Made by a program: the position numbers and the translations under genes | Notes under the pieces: generated by a model | Told to the model about the DNA's origin: nothing | What the model saw: the letters and a program-made list of their open reading frames with translations, nothing else | Databases searched by the model: none | Shown here: piece by piece, positions 1 to 6,900 of the stretch | How the letters are laid out: each line of letters starts with the position of its first letter | Position numbering within the stretch: the stretch's first letter is position 1 | Origin: JBIOJB01 sp044450465 | Lineage (GTDB): Bacteria > Chloroflexota > Dormibacteria > Dormibacterales > Dormibacteraceae | Reading direction: 5' to 3' | Length of the DNA: 6,900 nt | Assembly: GCA_044450465.1 (NCBI GenBank) | Contig: JBIOJB010000128.1 | Span: 1-6,900 of the forward strand

Positions 1-657
1 GGACCGGGTGTTGCCCAACGTGAAGACACTCGAGGCACCGACGCCCGTCTTGGTCAGCCCGGTGACCTGGTCCAGCATGTTGAAGGTGCCGAGGCCGTTG
101 GCATCCCAGATCCGGTAGCCCTCACCGGGGGAAGCCGGCAGCCCGAGATAGTTCACGTTGATCGTGTCGGTGTAGTAGACGGTCGACTTGCCGAACATGA
201 TCGATCCATAGGGCGAGGAGATGCCGCCCCACGTGTCGCCGTCCGCCCAGCCCGTGATGTCGGCGTTGTGGATGCTCTGCGTGCCGACGAGCACGGCGCT
301 GTTGATGGCGGGATCGACGGGCCGGACGTCGGCCTGGAACCGGCTCTCCACGCGGAAGATGATGTTCCAGCCCTTCCCCATCGCCGAGGTGCTCGAAATG
401 ATGAGACGCGACGTGTTGTCGTCGAGACGCGTCTCGGTGTTAAGCCCCGGGCGCGACGTGTTCGTGACCTGGCTCTCCTTCAGGCCGACGGCAAGCAGGC
501 CGGTGATCGAGACGTTCGTGAAGGACCCGACGTAGAAGCCCAGCGACGGCGCCGGTGCGGACGGGGGCGTGGCCGCAGGCGTCTGGGCCCAGGCAGGGAC
601 GCTCGCCGCGAGGGCGAATGCGGCCACGAGGGCTAGAACTGCGAGGCGAAACTTCAT
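1..657 (-). CDS. Outer-membrane general porin (Porin_4-like), N-terminal 219 residues, cut by window edge
   Basis: The frame is open from an ATG at 657 to the window edge with no stop. A strong ribosome site, GGAGGAGG, lies just upstream of the ATG. Residues 1-24 form a clear Sec signal peptide: a KFR basic start, a hydrophobic Leu/Ala/Val core, and an AWA cleavage site before Gln25. A Pro/Ala-rich linker follows, then alternating beta-strand sequence typical of trimeric porins of the Burkholderia/Neisseria type: VSITGLLAVGL as first strand, TSRLIISS near residue 80, then FRVESRFQAD, and SPYGSIMFGKS, which matches the family's 'G.v.lGrq' strand. The visible end (TLGNTRS) fits the point before the family's 'N.i.Y.SP' segment, so about half the protein is present. 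Such proteins form passive channels for small polar solutes. The gene lies 135 bp after the KAS III-like gene on the same strand and may be read through from it. Family assignment is fairly sure; the substrate is unknown. Confidence 0.8.
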   Translation of the reverse strand, partial: MKFRLAVLALVAAFALAASVPAWAQTPAATPPSAPAPSLGFYVGSFTNVSITGLLAVGLKESQVTNTSRPGLNTETRLDDNTSRLIISSTSAMGKGWNIIFRVESRFQADVRPVDPAINSAVLVGTQSIHNADITGWADGDTWGGISSPYGSIMFGKSTVYYTDTINVNYLGLPASPGEGYRIWDANGLGTFNMLDQVTGLTKTGVGASSVFTLGNTRS

Positions 658-792
658 GACCTCCTCCATGTTTGCGAAAATTGAATGGGTTCTTGATTCA
701 CGCAACCGGCATGACGGTTCTCGTCGATGGACACCTCCCTAACTCTCGGTGACATCGGGCCTCTGCTCGATCAGGAGGACTGCTCGGACTCT

Positions 793-1785
<993 letters not shown>

Positions 1786-1851
1786 GCCGGCTCCCAGGCC
1801 CCTCGATGCGGGTTCCTGGACCACGCTCGATGCCTCCCGGCTCCGGGCGTG

Positions 1852-1869
1852 ATACCAAACACTCGGTAT
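1852..1869. promoter_or_regulatory. Palindromic operator candidate upstream of the KAS III-like gene
   Basis: Read on the minus strand, ATACCGAGTGTTTGGTAT has perfect 5-bp arms (ATACC/GGTAT) and one further complementary pair inside. It begins 17 bp downstream of the -10 candidate, within the likely first 30 transcribed bases, where a bound repressor would block transcription. Size and arm composition resemble TetR-family operators, which often control acyl-CoA catabolic genes. That family assignment is inference, and no regulator gene is in the window. Confidence 0.4.
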
Positions 1870-1886
1870 GGTTTCACTTTTGTCGG

Positions 1887-1915
1887 ATGCTAGGAGTGTT
1901 GCGACCCCCTGTCAA
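1887..1915 (-). promoter_or_regulatory. Sigma-70-type promoter for the KAS III-like gene (and perhaps the porin)
   Basis: On the minus strand a perfect -35 box TTGACA (1915-1910) is followed by an optimal 17-bp spacer and a -10 box TAGCAT (1892-1887), which matches 4 of 6 consensus bases. The first transcribed base would be near 1880, giving a leader of about 55-95 nt depending on the start codon used. It lies in the gap of about 210 bp between the dehydrogenase and KAS III-like genes, so the latter is probably a separate transcription unit from the thiolase cassette. Confidence 0.6.
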
Positions 1916-1996
1916 GCGCTCTATTCCCTCAGGTGTCGTCAGCTCCCGATGCCATCAGAAGTGATTGATTAATGGACACTTATTGCCACGCACATC

Positions 1997-2791
1997 TTAC
2001 TTCGCAATACCCCTGGGGTAACACAGCCCGCCCGTGATCTCGATGGTCGTCGCATTCAGTGCCTCGTTTTCGACGCAGTAGCCGATCATCGAGGCAATTT
2101 CCTCAGGCGCCACCAGCCGACCGAGGTGGACGTCCTCGAGGATCGCTCTTAGGGCGTCCTGATTCATCCCGGTCAGCATGGGAGTCGCGGTGTAGCCCGG
2201 CGCGATGGCAACGCAACGAATGTTCCGGATGCCCCGCATCAGGAACTCGCCGACAATGATCTTCGGCATCAGGGCATCAGCGACTTTCGCCGAAGAATAG
2301 TTGATCTGACCCACCTGACCGACCTTGTTCACGGACGAGATCGGCACCAGCAGGCCCTCCCACCCGCCGTTCACCATGGCTTCCGCCGCATCCCGCATCG
2401 TGAGGAAGGTGCCCGTGAGGTTCGTATCGAGCACCGCCTGCCATTTATCCAGACCCAGTTTCTTCGACACCCGGCCGGTTTCCTTGTCGAGGCTCAGCAT
2501 CGTACCGTCGCGAATGATGCCGGCCGAGGACACGGCAATATTGAGCTTGCCGAAGGCTTCCACCGCCCCCCTGATAAACCGGGCGGTATCAGCCTCGCTG
2601 GTTACGTCGGCCTGAATCCCGATACATTCGCCGCCCATTCCCCTGACGTCCTCGACGACGCGGTCGATATTCCTTTGCATGACATCGACGACGGCAACCT
2701 TGGCACCATGCCTGGCGAAGTGCTTCACCACGGCTTCGCCGATGCCGTTGCCGCCGCCCGTGACAACGGCCACGCTGCCTCTTATTTCCAT
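1997..2791 (-). CDS. NAD-type short-chain dehydrogenase/reductase (SDR), classical family
   Basis: The 264-residue protein is a complete classical SDR. The cofactor motif TGGGNGIG is at residues 11-18. Asp36 ends the second beta-strand (AVVDV), which in this family favours NAD(H) over NADP(H). SSAG is at 88-91, Asn124 is in the TNLTG helix, Ser153 is in PISS, and the catalytic Tyr165 and Lys169 are in YSSAK. It likely oxidises a hydroxyl group to a ketone in the cytoplasm, plausibly on a hydroxyacyl-CoA, given the thiolase upstream in the same cassette. That order fits the last two steps of a beta-oxidation-like sequence, but the substrate is not known. The ATG at 2791 is preferred: it starts directly at the first strand and has GAGG 8 nt upstream. 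A longer GTG form from 2851 has no ribosome site. The gene follows the 102-residue gene by 66 bp and ends before a gap of about 210 bp. Confidence 0.92.
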   Translation of the reverse strand: MEIRGSVAVVTGGGNGIGEAVVKHFARHGAKVAVVDVMQRNIDRVVEDVRGMGGECIGIQADVTSEADTARFIRGAVEAFGKLNIAVSSAGIIRDGTMLSLDKETGRVSKKLGLDKWQAVLDTNLTGTFLTMRDAAEAMVNGGWEGLLVPISSVNKVGQVGQINYSSAKVADALMPKIIVGEFLMRGIRNIRCVAIAPGYTATPMLTGMNQDALRAILEDVHLGRLVAPEEIASMIGYCVENEALNATTIEITGGLCYPRGIAK

Positions 2792-2857
2792 ACCAACTTC
2801 CTCTCGATGAAACCGTTCGGCAGATGTTCTTTCAGAGATCTGATCACACACGTCATT

Positions 2858-3166
2858 CTATGGGCGTGAGACGCTATCCTTGTCCCAATAAACGAAATTG
2901 GGATGAGTGACATTCGGACCGATGATCTTCAGGTCACCGATCCTGTTGGGATGAGTGACATCCGGACCGACGGACTTCACGCCGACCGGGAAAATCGTCT
3001 TCATCAGCGCCAGCGCCCGCGGTCTCGCTTCGCCTTCCGACAGGCCGGCAAAGAGACCGGCACCCGCTACCCCGCTGGAGCCGTTCGGCAGAGTGTAGGT
3101 GATGTTCCAGCGTTCGCCGTCCTGCCTGACCTCGAAGCGGATGTCGTTGTAGACGAACGTTTGCAT
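2858..3166 (-). CDS. Uncharacterised 102-residue protein with a C-terminal 16-residue tandem duplication
   Basis: I do not recognise this protein. It begins at the ATG at 3166 with AAAGGA 5 nt upstream; a TTG at 3187 would add seven residues. It has no signal peptide or membrane segment. The N-terminal half reads as short beta-strands (TFVYNDIRFEVR, RWNITYTL), followed by a Gly/Ala-rich turn and a helix ending near FPVGVK. The C-terminal third holds two copies of a 16-residue unit around GPDVTHPN and GPNVTHPN; each gives one Thr-His-Pro-Asn, so the His could bind metal or a phosphate. It sits 31 bp after the thiolase and 66 bp before the SDR, so it is almost certainly co-transcribed with them. 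SCP2-type thiolase-like proteins in bacteria often have a small DUF35/OB-fold Zn partner, but the Cys pairs of that domain are absent here. A partner-subunit role for this protein is only a hypothesis. Confidence 0.75.
   Translation of the reverse strand: MQTFVYNDIRFEVRQDGERWNITYTLPNGSSGVAGAGLFAGLSEGEARPRALALMKTIFPVGVKSVGPDVTHPNRIGDLKIIGPNVTHPNFVYWDKDSVSRP
2898..2979. repeat. 48-bp-period direct duplication inside the 102-residue gene
   Basis: The stretches 2898-2931 and 2946-2979 match at 30 of 34 bases by eye, with an offset of exactly 48 bp, so the reading frame is kept. They encode the paired GPDVTHPN and GPNVTHPN units. The high nucleotide identity suggests a fairly recent in-frame tandem duplication, or ongoing homogenisation, of a 16-codon unit. 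Confidence 0.85.
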
Positions 3167-3197
3167 AGCCGTCCTTTCATCTGCCAAGCGGTCCCCC

Positions 3198-4439
3198 CTA
3201 CAGTGTCCGCATCACCGTGACACAGTTCGTAACCGCGGAGCCACCGACGTTGAACGCCACGCCGATATCGGCTTTCCGGGCTTTCACGCCGATCGGTTGG
3301 CCGATCAGCTGCTTGTAGATCATGGCATGCATGGAGACGCCGGTCGCGCCAACCGGGTGCCCTTTGGACTTCAAGCCGCCCGAGAGGTTGATGGCGGCCC
3401 TGTCATCTCGCGTGAAACGACCGTCCAGATAGTCGTAGCCACCGCGACCGTCAGCGGACAATCCCAGCGTCTCGGTCGAAATGATCTGGTTGATGGTGAA
3501 GCAGTCGTGCACCTCGGCGAAGTCGACATCCGCGGCCGTAATGCCGGCTTCCTTGTAGGCCTTTGCGACCGCATTCTTGCCAGCCATGAGCTCGTGCATG
3601 TTGGGGCGTACGTTCTCCGGCAGACGTTCGACCGAGTGGCCAATGCCGGCGATTTCAACGGCGCGCGACTTGTTGCTGACGTTCGCGGTCTCGCTGACGA
3701 CCAATGCGGCCGCGCCGTCAGAGACCAGAGAGCAGTCGTGCAGCCGGAGGGGCGCGGCGATCATCATGTTCCTGCACTTGCCTTTGGCGTCCGGTTCGTT
3801 GAGCTTCATGATCGCCTCTACCGACGCGGGACCATTTCGGACATGCGCGAGCGGATTTTCCGCGCCGTTCTTGTAGCACAGTGCACCGGCCGTCCACAGC
3901 ATCTTCTCGAGGTCGGCCGTGGTTATCTTGTAGTGCGCCTGGTAGCCTTTGGCATATTCGGCGAACAGCATCGGGAATGACATCCCGCGCGAGCCTTCGC
4001 TCGGCCAGTACGATGAACAGGCCAGCACATGCGTCATTTGCGGAGTCGGCAGGAGGTTCATCTTCTCCACGCCGATGACAAGGACATTCCTGGCGCGGCG
4101 GGCTTCGACGGCGTACACGGCTTCATAAAGCGCCACCGAACCCGAGGCGCAGGCGCACTCGCAGCGAGTCATCGGCTTGAAGCGCAGGGCCGGATCGATT
4201 TCGGCGGCGAGCGGAGCGACATGTTCCTGGTTGATGAAGGAACCTGGTGAGCAGGAGCCGACATAAACCGCGTCGATGTCCTTGGCCTCCAGACCGGCAT
4301 CGGCGATCGCGCCGCGCCCCGCTTCCACCAGGAGATCGTAATAGGTCTTCGTGTCTGTAATGAGACCGGTCGCTTTGTCTTTCTTTACGAACGCGCCGAA
4401 CTCGGTGTTGTACGCACCGATGATGCTCGCTTTACTCAT
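3198..4439 (-). CDS. SCP2-type thiolase / acetyl-CoA acetyltransferase-like protein
   Basis: This 413-residue protein has full family length. The nucleophilic Cys97 is in CECACASGS (93-101), in the place of the thiolase C-x-S/T-G loop. HDCF is at 311-314 and the general-base loop GHPVGATG at 360-367 carries His361. The classical C-terminal C-x-G cysteine loop is replaced by FNVGGSA (396-402). The HDCF motif together with the missing C-terminal Cys is the signature of SCP2/SCPx-type thiolases, where the HDCF Cys is thought to take over. It likely cleaves a 3-ketoacyl-CoA with CoA, or runs the reverse condensation, in the cytoplasm. It is first in the minus-strand cassette, with AAGGA 8 nt before the ATG, and is followed 31 bp later by the small unknown gene and then the SDR. 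Some SCP2-like bacterial proteins have non-thiolase roles, so the exact reaction is open. Confidence 0.9.
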   Translation of the reverse strand: MSKASIIGAYNTEFGAFVKKDKATGLITDTKTYYDLLVEAGRGAIADAGLEAKDIDAVYVGSCSPGSFINQEHVAPLAAEIDPALRFKPMTRCECACASGSVALYEAVYAVEARRARNVLVIGVEKMNLLPTPQMTHVLACSSYWPSEGSRGMSFPMLFAEYAKGYQAHYKITTADLEKMLWTAGALCYKNGAENPLAHVRNGPASVEAIMKLNEPDAKGKCRNMMIAAPLRLHDCSLVSDGAAALVVSETANVSNKSRAVEIAGIGHSVERLPENVRPNMHELMAGKNAVAKAYKEAGITAADVDFAEVHDCFTINQIISTETLGLSADGRGGYDYLDGRFTRDDRAAINLSGGLKSKGHPVGATGVSMHAMIYKQLIGQPIGVKARKADIGVAFNVGGSAVTNCVTVMRTL

Positions 4440-4675
4440 TCGCGGTTTCCTTTCAGAGCTGAAGGCTTTATCTCACGACCAAATGGAGGGAACACAGGAA
4501 TGTGACCTCGCCCAGGAAGCCGAAGAAGGATATCGTACAGCCGGGCTGCGAGCGCGCCCTGCCGGCCAACGGCGTTCCGCTTGATCTGCTCGATCGTCGT
4601 CCGGGCTGGTATAGCATCGGAGAGCGCTTGTCGTTTGTCCCGCTTCAGGGCCAGAGCAGCGCGTATGGGATGGGC
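4440..4675. other. Divergent intergenic region between the thiolase cassette and livG
   Basis: Both transcription units must start in or near this stretch. The thiolase ribosome site lies at its left edge. I found no convincing -35/-10 pair on either strand. A TATAGC box at about 4611-4616 on the plus strand lacks a matching -35 at normal spacing. The plus strand is open in the livG frame from a GTG at 4502, but the extra 58 residues resemble no part of an ABC ATPase. No clear palindrome or terminator is seen. Confidence 0.5.
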
Positions 4676-5428
4676 ATGACCGGTGAAGCGATCCTCGAGA
4701 CGCGAGGGCTGACAAAAGAGTTTCAGGGGTTCGTCGCGGTCGACGGCATCGACCTGCGCGTTCGCCGCGGCACGATTCATGCGCTGATCGGCCCGAACGG
4801 CGCAGGCAAGACGACCGTCTTCAACCTGCTGACCCGGTTCCTTCCGGCGACCTCCGGCGCCATCGTCTACGAGGGCGAGGACGTGACCCGGCTCCGTCCG
4901 GCGGAGGTGGCACGCAAGGGGCTCGTCCGCTCGTTTCAGATCTCGGCGGTGTTCCCGCACCTCACGGTCCTCGAGAACGTGCGGGTCGCCCTCCAGCGGC
5001 GGCTCGGGACTTCCTTCCATTTCTGGCGGTCCCAGCGGAGCCTCGAGGTGCTCGACGCGCGGGCGATGGAGCTGCTCGACGCGGTCGACCTCGCGGGTCA
5101 CGCCCATGCGCGCACCGTGGAGCTCTCGTACGGACGCAAGCGGGCTCTCGAGCTCGCGACCACGCTCGCGCTCGAGCCTGAGCTGATGCTCCTCGACGAG
5201 CCGACGCAGGGGATGGGTCGCGAGGACGTCGGCCGGGTCGTGTCGCTCATCCGGAAGCTGTCCGCGGGGCGGACGGTCCTCATGGTGGAGCACAACCTCT
5301 CCGTCGTCGCCGACCTCTCGGACACGATCACCGTCCTCGCGCGGGGCAGCGTGCTGGCGGAGGGGCCGTACGCCGACGTATCGCGCGACCCGGCCGTGCT
5401 CGAGGCCTACATCGGAGCCGAAGCGTGA
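4676..5428 (+). CDS. livG: Branched-chain amino acid-type (HAAT) ABC transporter ATPase, LivG family
   Basis: The 250-residue protein is one of the two ATPases that power a Liv/HAAT importer at the inner face of the cytoplasmic membrane. Visible motifs are Walker A GPNGAGKT (39-46), Q-loop Gln88 in RSFQ, the LivG-specific long insert between Q-loop and signature (about 103-150), an ABC signature starting LSYG (150-153), Walker B LMLLDEP (170-176), and the switch His206 in VEHN. All catalytic residues are intact. The signature is LSYGRKR where LivG proteins more often have LSYGQQR, and the D-loop side reads TQGM. The ATG at 4676 is chosen because the conserved first strand (LETRGLTKEF) follows at once and GGGA lies 5 nt upstream; an ATG two codons earlier is equally possible. 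Its last 4 bp overlap the livF start, so the two are translationally coupled. The transported solute is not shown by the ATPase. Confidence 0.92.
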   Translation: MTGEAILETRGLTKEFQGFVAVDGIDLRVRRGTIHALIGPNGAGKTTVFNLLTRFLPATSGAIVYEGEDVTRLRPAEVARKGLVRSFQISAVFPHLTVLENVRVALQRRLGTSFHFWRSQRSLEVLDARAMELLDAVDLAGHAHARTVELSYGRKRALELATTLALEPELMLLDEPTQGMGREDVGRVVSLIRKLSAGRTVLMVEHNLSVVADLSDTITVLARGSVLAEGPYADVSRDPAVLEAYIGAEA

Positions 5429-6147
5429 CGAGCGCCTTCGAGCCGCATCACGAGCTGCTCCGGATCACCGACCTGCACGCGTTCTACGGCGAGTCGCACG
5501 TCCTTCACGGGATCGACCTGCAGGTGGAAAAAGGAGAGGTCGTCACGCTGCTCGGCCGCAACGGTTCGGGCCGCACGACGACGCTCAAGTCCGTCCTCGG
5601 TCTCGTCCCGCGCCGCACGGGATCGGTCATGATGAACGGCCGCGAGACGATCGGCCTCGCGCCCCACCGCGTCGTCCGCCTCGGCATCGGCTACTGTCCC
5701 GAAGAGCGGGGCATCTTCGCCAGTCTCTCGGCGCACGAGAACCTGACGTTGCTCCCGAAGGTCGGTTCCGGCGGCATGACCGTGGAGGAGATCTACGGGT
5801 TGTTCCCGAACCTGCTGGAGCGGGGCGCGAGCCAGGGGACGCGCCTCTCCGGCGGGGAGCAGCAGATGCTCGCCATGGCCCGGATCCTGCGCATCGGTGC
5901 GCGCCTGCTGCTCCTCGACGAGATCACGGAAGGGCTCGCCCCGGTGATCGTGCAGACGCTCGGGCGCGTGGTGCGGTCGCTCAAGGAGCAGGGTTTCACG
6001 ATGATCCTGGTCGAGCAGAATTTCCGCTTCGTCGCGCCGCTCGCCGACCGCCACTATCTGATCGAGCATGGCCGCATCGTCGACATGATCCCGCAAGACG
6101 GGCTGCAGGGGAGCGAGGAGACGCTCCACAGATTCCTCGGTGTCTGA
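5425..6147 (+). CDS. livF: Branched-chain amino acid-type (HAAT) ABC transporter ATPase, LivF family, with Arg in Walker A
   Basis: The 240-residue protein is the second ATPase of the Liv-type importer. It starts with GTG overlapping the livG stop (GTGA), with GGAG 7 nt upstream. Motifs are Walker A GRNGSGRT (44-51), the LivF-type Q-loop segment YCPEERGIF (90-98), signature LSGGEQQ (141-147), Walker B LLLLDEITEGLAP (161-173), and VEQN at 196-199. Gln in the switch-His position is normal for LivF. Two departures stand out: the invariant Walker A Lys is Arg50 (codon CGC at 5572-5574), and the Walker B DEP is DEI. The rest is intact and full length, with no frameshift, so the gene looks functional, possibly with a weakened or asymmetric ATP site in the LivG-LivF heterodimer. 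The stop codon lies inside the first unit of the 8-bp repeat array. Confidence 0.92.
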   Translation: MTSAFEPHHELLRITDLHAFYGESHVLHGIDLQVEKGEVVTLLGRNGSGRTTTLKSVLGLVPRRTGSVMMNGRETIGLAPHRVVRLGIGYCPEERGIFASLSAHENLTLLPKVGSGGMTVEEIYGLFPNLLERGASQGTRLSGGEQQMLAMARILRIGARLLLLDEITEGLAPVIVQTLGRVVRSLKEQGFTMILVEQNFRFVAPLADRHYLIEHGRIVDMIPQDGLQGSEETLHRFLGV

Positions 6148-6231
6148 GGGCGTGAGGGAGTGAGGGAGTGAAGCCGTGAAGGAGTGGAGCCGTGAGGCCG
6201 TGAGGGCCTGAGGCAGTGAGGCCGCGAGGCC
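6144..6231. repeat. Array of eleven imperfect 8-bp tandem units between livF and the binding-protein gene
   Basis: Starting at the livF stop, the sequence splits cleanly into eleven 8-bp units of consensus GTGAGGSM. In order they are CTGAGGGC, GTGAGGGA twice, GTGAAGCC, GTGAAGGA, GTGGAGCC, GTGAGGCC, GTGAGGGC, CTGAGGCA, GTGAGGCC and GCGAGGCC. The strand is purine-rich. The array ends about 30 bp before the next ATG and fills nearly the whole gap. It is not a terminator: there is no stable stem with a T tract. It could come from slippage or act as a spacer that tunes expression. Confidence 0.85.
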
Positions 6232-6261
6232 CGTCGAAACACTCAACGAAAGGGAGGACCT

Positions 6262-6900
6262 ATGGCACGAACAGCCTGGAAGCTCGCTCTGACCGCCGCG
6301 CTGGCCTGCTGCGCCGCCGGCTCCGCCGCCGCACAGATCAGGGACGGCGTGGTGAAGGTGGGGGTGCTGACCGACATGACCGGCGCGTACTCGGACCTCG
6401 CCGGGCCCGGCTCGGTCATCGCGGCCCAGATGGCGGCGGAGGACTTCGGCGGCAAGGTGCTCGGCAAGCCGATCGTCATCATCAGCGCCGATCACCAGAA
6501 CAAGGCCGACATCGCCTCGAGCATCGCGCGCAAGTGGTTCGACGAGCAGCAGGTGGACGCCATCGCCGACCTGGTCTCGAGCTCCACCGCGCTGGCCGTC
6601 ATGCCGGTGGCCGCCGAGAAGAAGCGGATCACCCTGCTCTCCGGCCCCGGCTCGACGCCGATCGCGGGCGACAAGTGCACCGCCTACAACGTCCACTACA
6701 CGTACAACACCTACGCCATGGCGGCAGGCACGGGCCGCGCGGTGGTGAACCAGGGCGGCAAGACCTGGTTCTTCATCACCGCCGACTACGTCTTCGGCAA
6801 GTCGCTGGAGGCGGACACCTCGAAAGTGGTCGAGGCGGCGGGCGGCAAGATCCTCGGCGGCGTCAAGGCGCCGTTCCCCACCACCGACTTCTCCTCCTAC
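6262..6900 (+). CDS. Periplasmic substrate-binding protein of a Liv/HAAT ABC transporter (Peripla_BP_6), N-terminal 213 residues, cut by window edge
   Basis: The frame is open from the ATG at 6262 to the window edge. The start has a strong ribosome site, GGGAGG, about 6 nt upstream. Residues 1-24 form a Sec signal peptide (basic MARTAWK, Ala/Leu core, AAA cleavage site before Gln25); Cys16-Cys17 sit in the core but do not make a good lipobox. The mature start 'VKVGVLTDMTGAYSDLAGPG' and the run 'SADHQNKADIASSIARKWF' (about 75-93) are hallmarks of leucine/amide-type binding proteins that are highly amplified in soil Proteobacteria. The Ser-rich VSSSTALAV (about 105-113) lies where this family binds the ligand's carboxylate. 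Roughly half the protein is visible. It delivers solute to the LivG/LivF transporter. The ligand may be an amino acid, but members also bind aromatic acids and other organic acids, so it is left open. Confidence 0.9.
   Translation, partial: MARTAWKLALTAALACCAAGSAAAQIRDGVVKVGVLTDMTGAYSDLAGPGSVIAAQMAAEDFGGKVLGKPIVIISADHQNKADIASSIARKWFDEQQVDAIADLVSSSTALAVMPVAAEKKRITLLSGPGSTPIAGDKCTAYNVHYTYNTYAMAAGTGRAVVNQGGKTWFFITADYVFGKSLEADTSKVVEAAGGKILGGVKAPFPTTDFSSY

Noticed and set aside
704..719. Inverted repeat (AACCG/CGGTT arms) between the KAS III-like gene and the porin, considered as a terminator
   Set aside because: Only 5-bp arms and no T tract on the minus strand. It gives no support for termination.
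1959..1981. Inverted repeat AAGTG/CACTT downstream of the SDR, considered as a second operator or terminator
   Set aside because: Five-bp arms with a 13-bp spacer are expected by chance, and no T tract follows.
2792..2851. Longer SDR start at GTG 2851
   Set aside because: There is no ribosome site, and the extra 20 residues precede the universal first beta-strand. The ATG at 2791 has a GAGG site and the family's usual start.
4502..4675. N-terminal extension of livG from a GTG at 4502
   Set aside because: The 58 extra residues resemble no LivG sequence, and the GTG has only a poorly spaced ribosome site. The conserved fold begins right after the ATG at 4676.
4436..5293. 285-codon minus-strand open frame opposite livG
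   Set aside because: It has no recognisable domain and lies opposite intact ABC ATPase motifs, so it is a compositional shadow.
5407..6696. 429-codon minus-strand open frame opposite livF and the binding-protein gene
   Set aside because: Low-complexity Arg/Asp/His-rich translation that crosses the 8-bp repeat array. The plus strand carries well-conserved genes throughout.

Overview
The window looks like part of the chromosome of a GC-rich Gram-negative bacterium. The evidence is an outer-membrane porin of the 16-stranded general-porin type, two exported proteins with Sec signal peptides, and a branched-chain-amino-acid-type (Liv/HAAT) ABC transporter of the kind amplified in soil and subsurface Proteobacteria and similar lineages. 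The porin resembles those of Betaproteobacteria, but the sequence alone does not fix the taxon. There are no rRNA or tRNA genes, insertion sequences, CRISPR arrays or phage genes.

Left half, minus strand, read right to left. A cassette starts at 4439: an SCP2-type thiolase, a 102-residue protein of unknown function with an internal duplication, then an NAD-type short-chain dehydrogenase ending at 1997. After a gap of about 210 bp, which carries a good sigma-70-like promoter and a palindromic operator candidate, come a divergent FabH/KAS III-like protein and a porin that runs off the left edge. The KAS III-like protein keeps its nucleophilic Cys but lacks the usual His and Asn.

Right half, plus strand. 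Starting at about 4676 are livG and livF, overlapping by 4 bp, then an 88-bp array of 8-bp tandem repeats, then the start of a periplasmic substrate-binding protein that runs off the right edge. The two halves are divergent around 4440-4675. No permease genes are in the window; they presumably lie to the right.

Inferred job: a peripheral catabolic locus for an organic acid or acyl-CoA substrate. The porin would admit it through the outer membrane and the Liv-type transporter would bring it into the cytoplasm. Dehydrogenase and thiolase chemistry (hydroxyacyl oxidation, then thiolytic cleavage) would degrade it, with the KAS III-like protein as an acyl-transfer partner of unknown specificity. 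The substrate cannot be named from this sequence. The most unusual items are the 102-residue protein between thiolase and dehydrogenase, the KAS III-like protein without its His/Asn pair, and the Lys-to-Arg Walker A of LivF.
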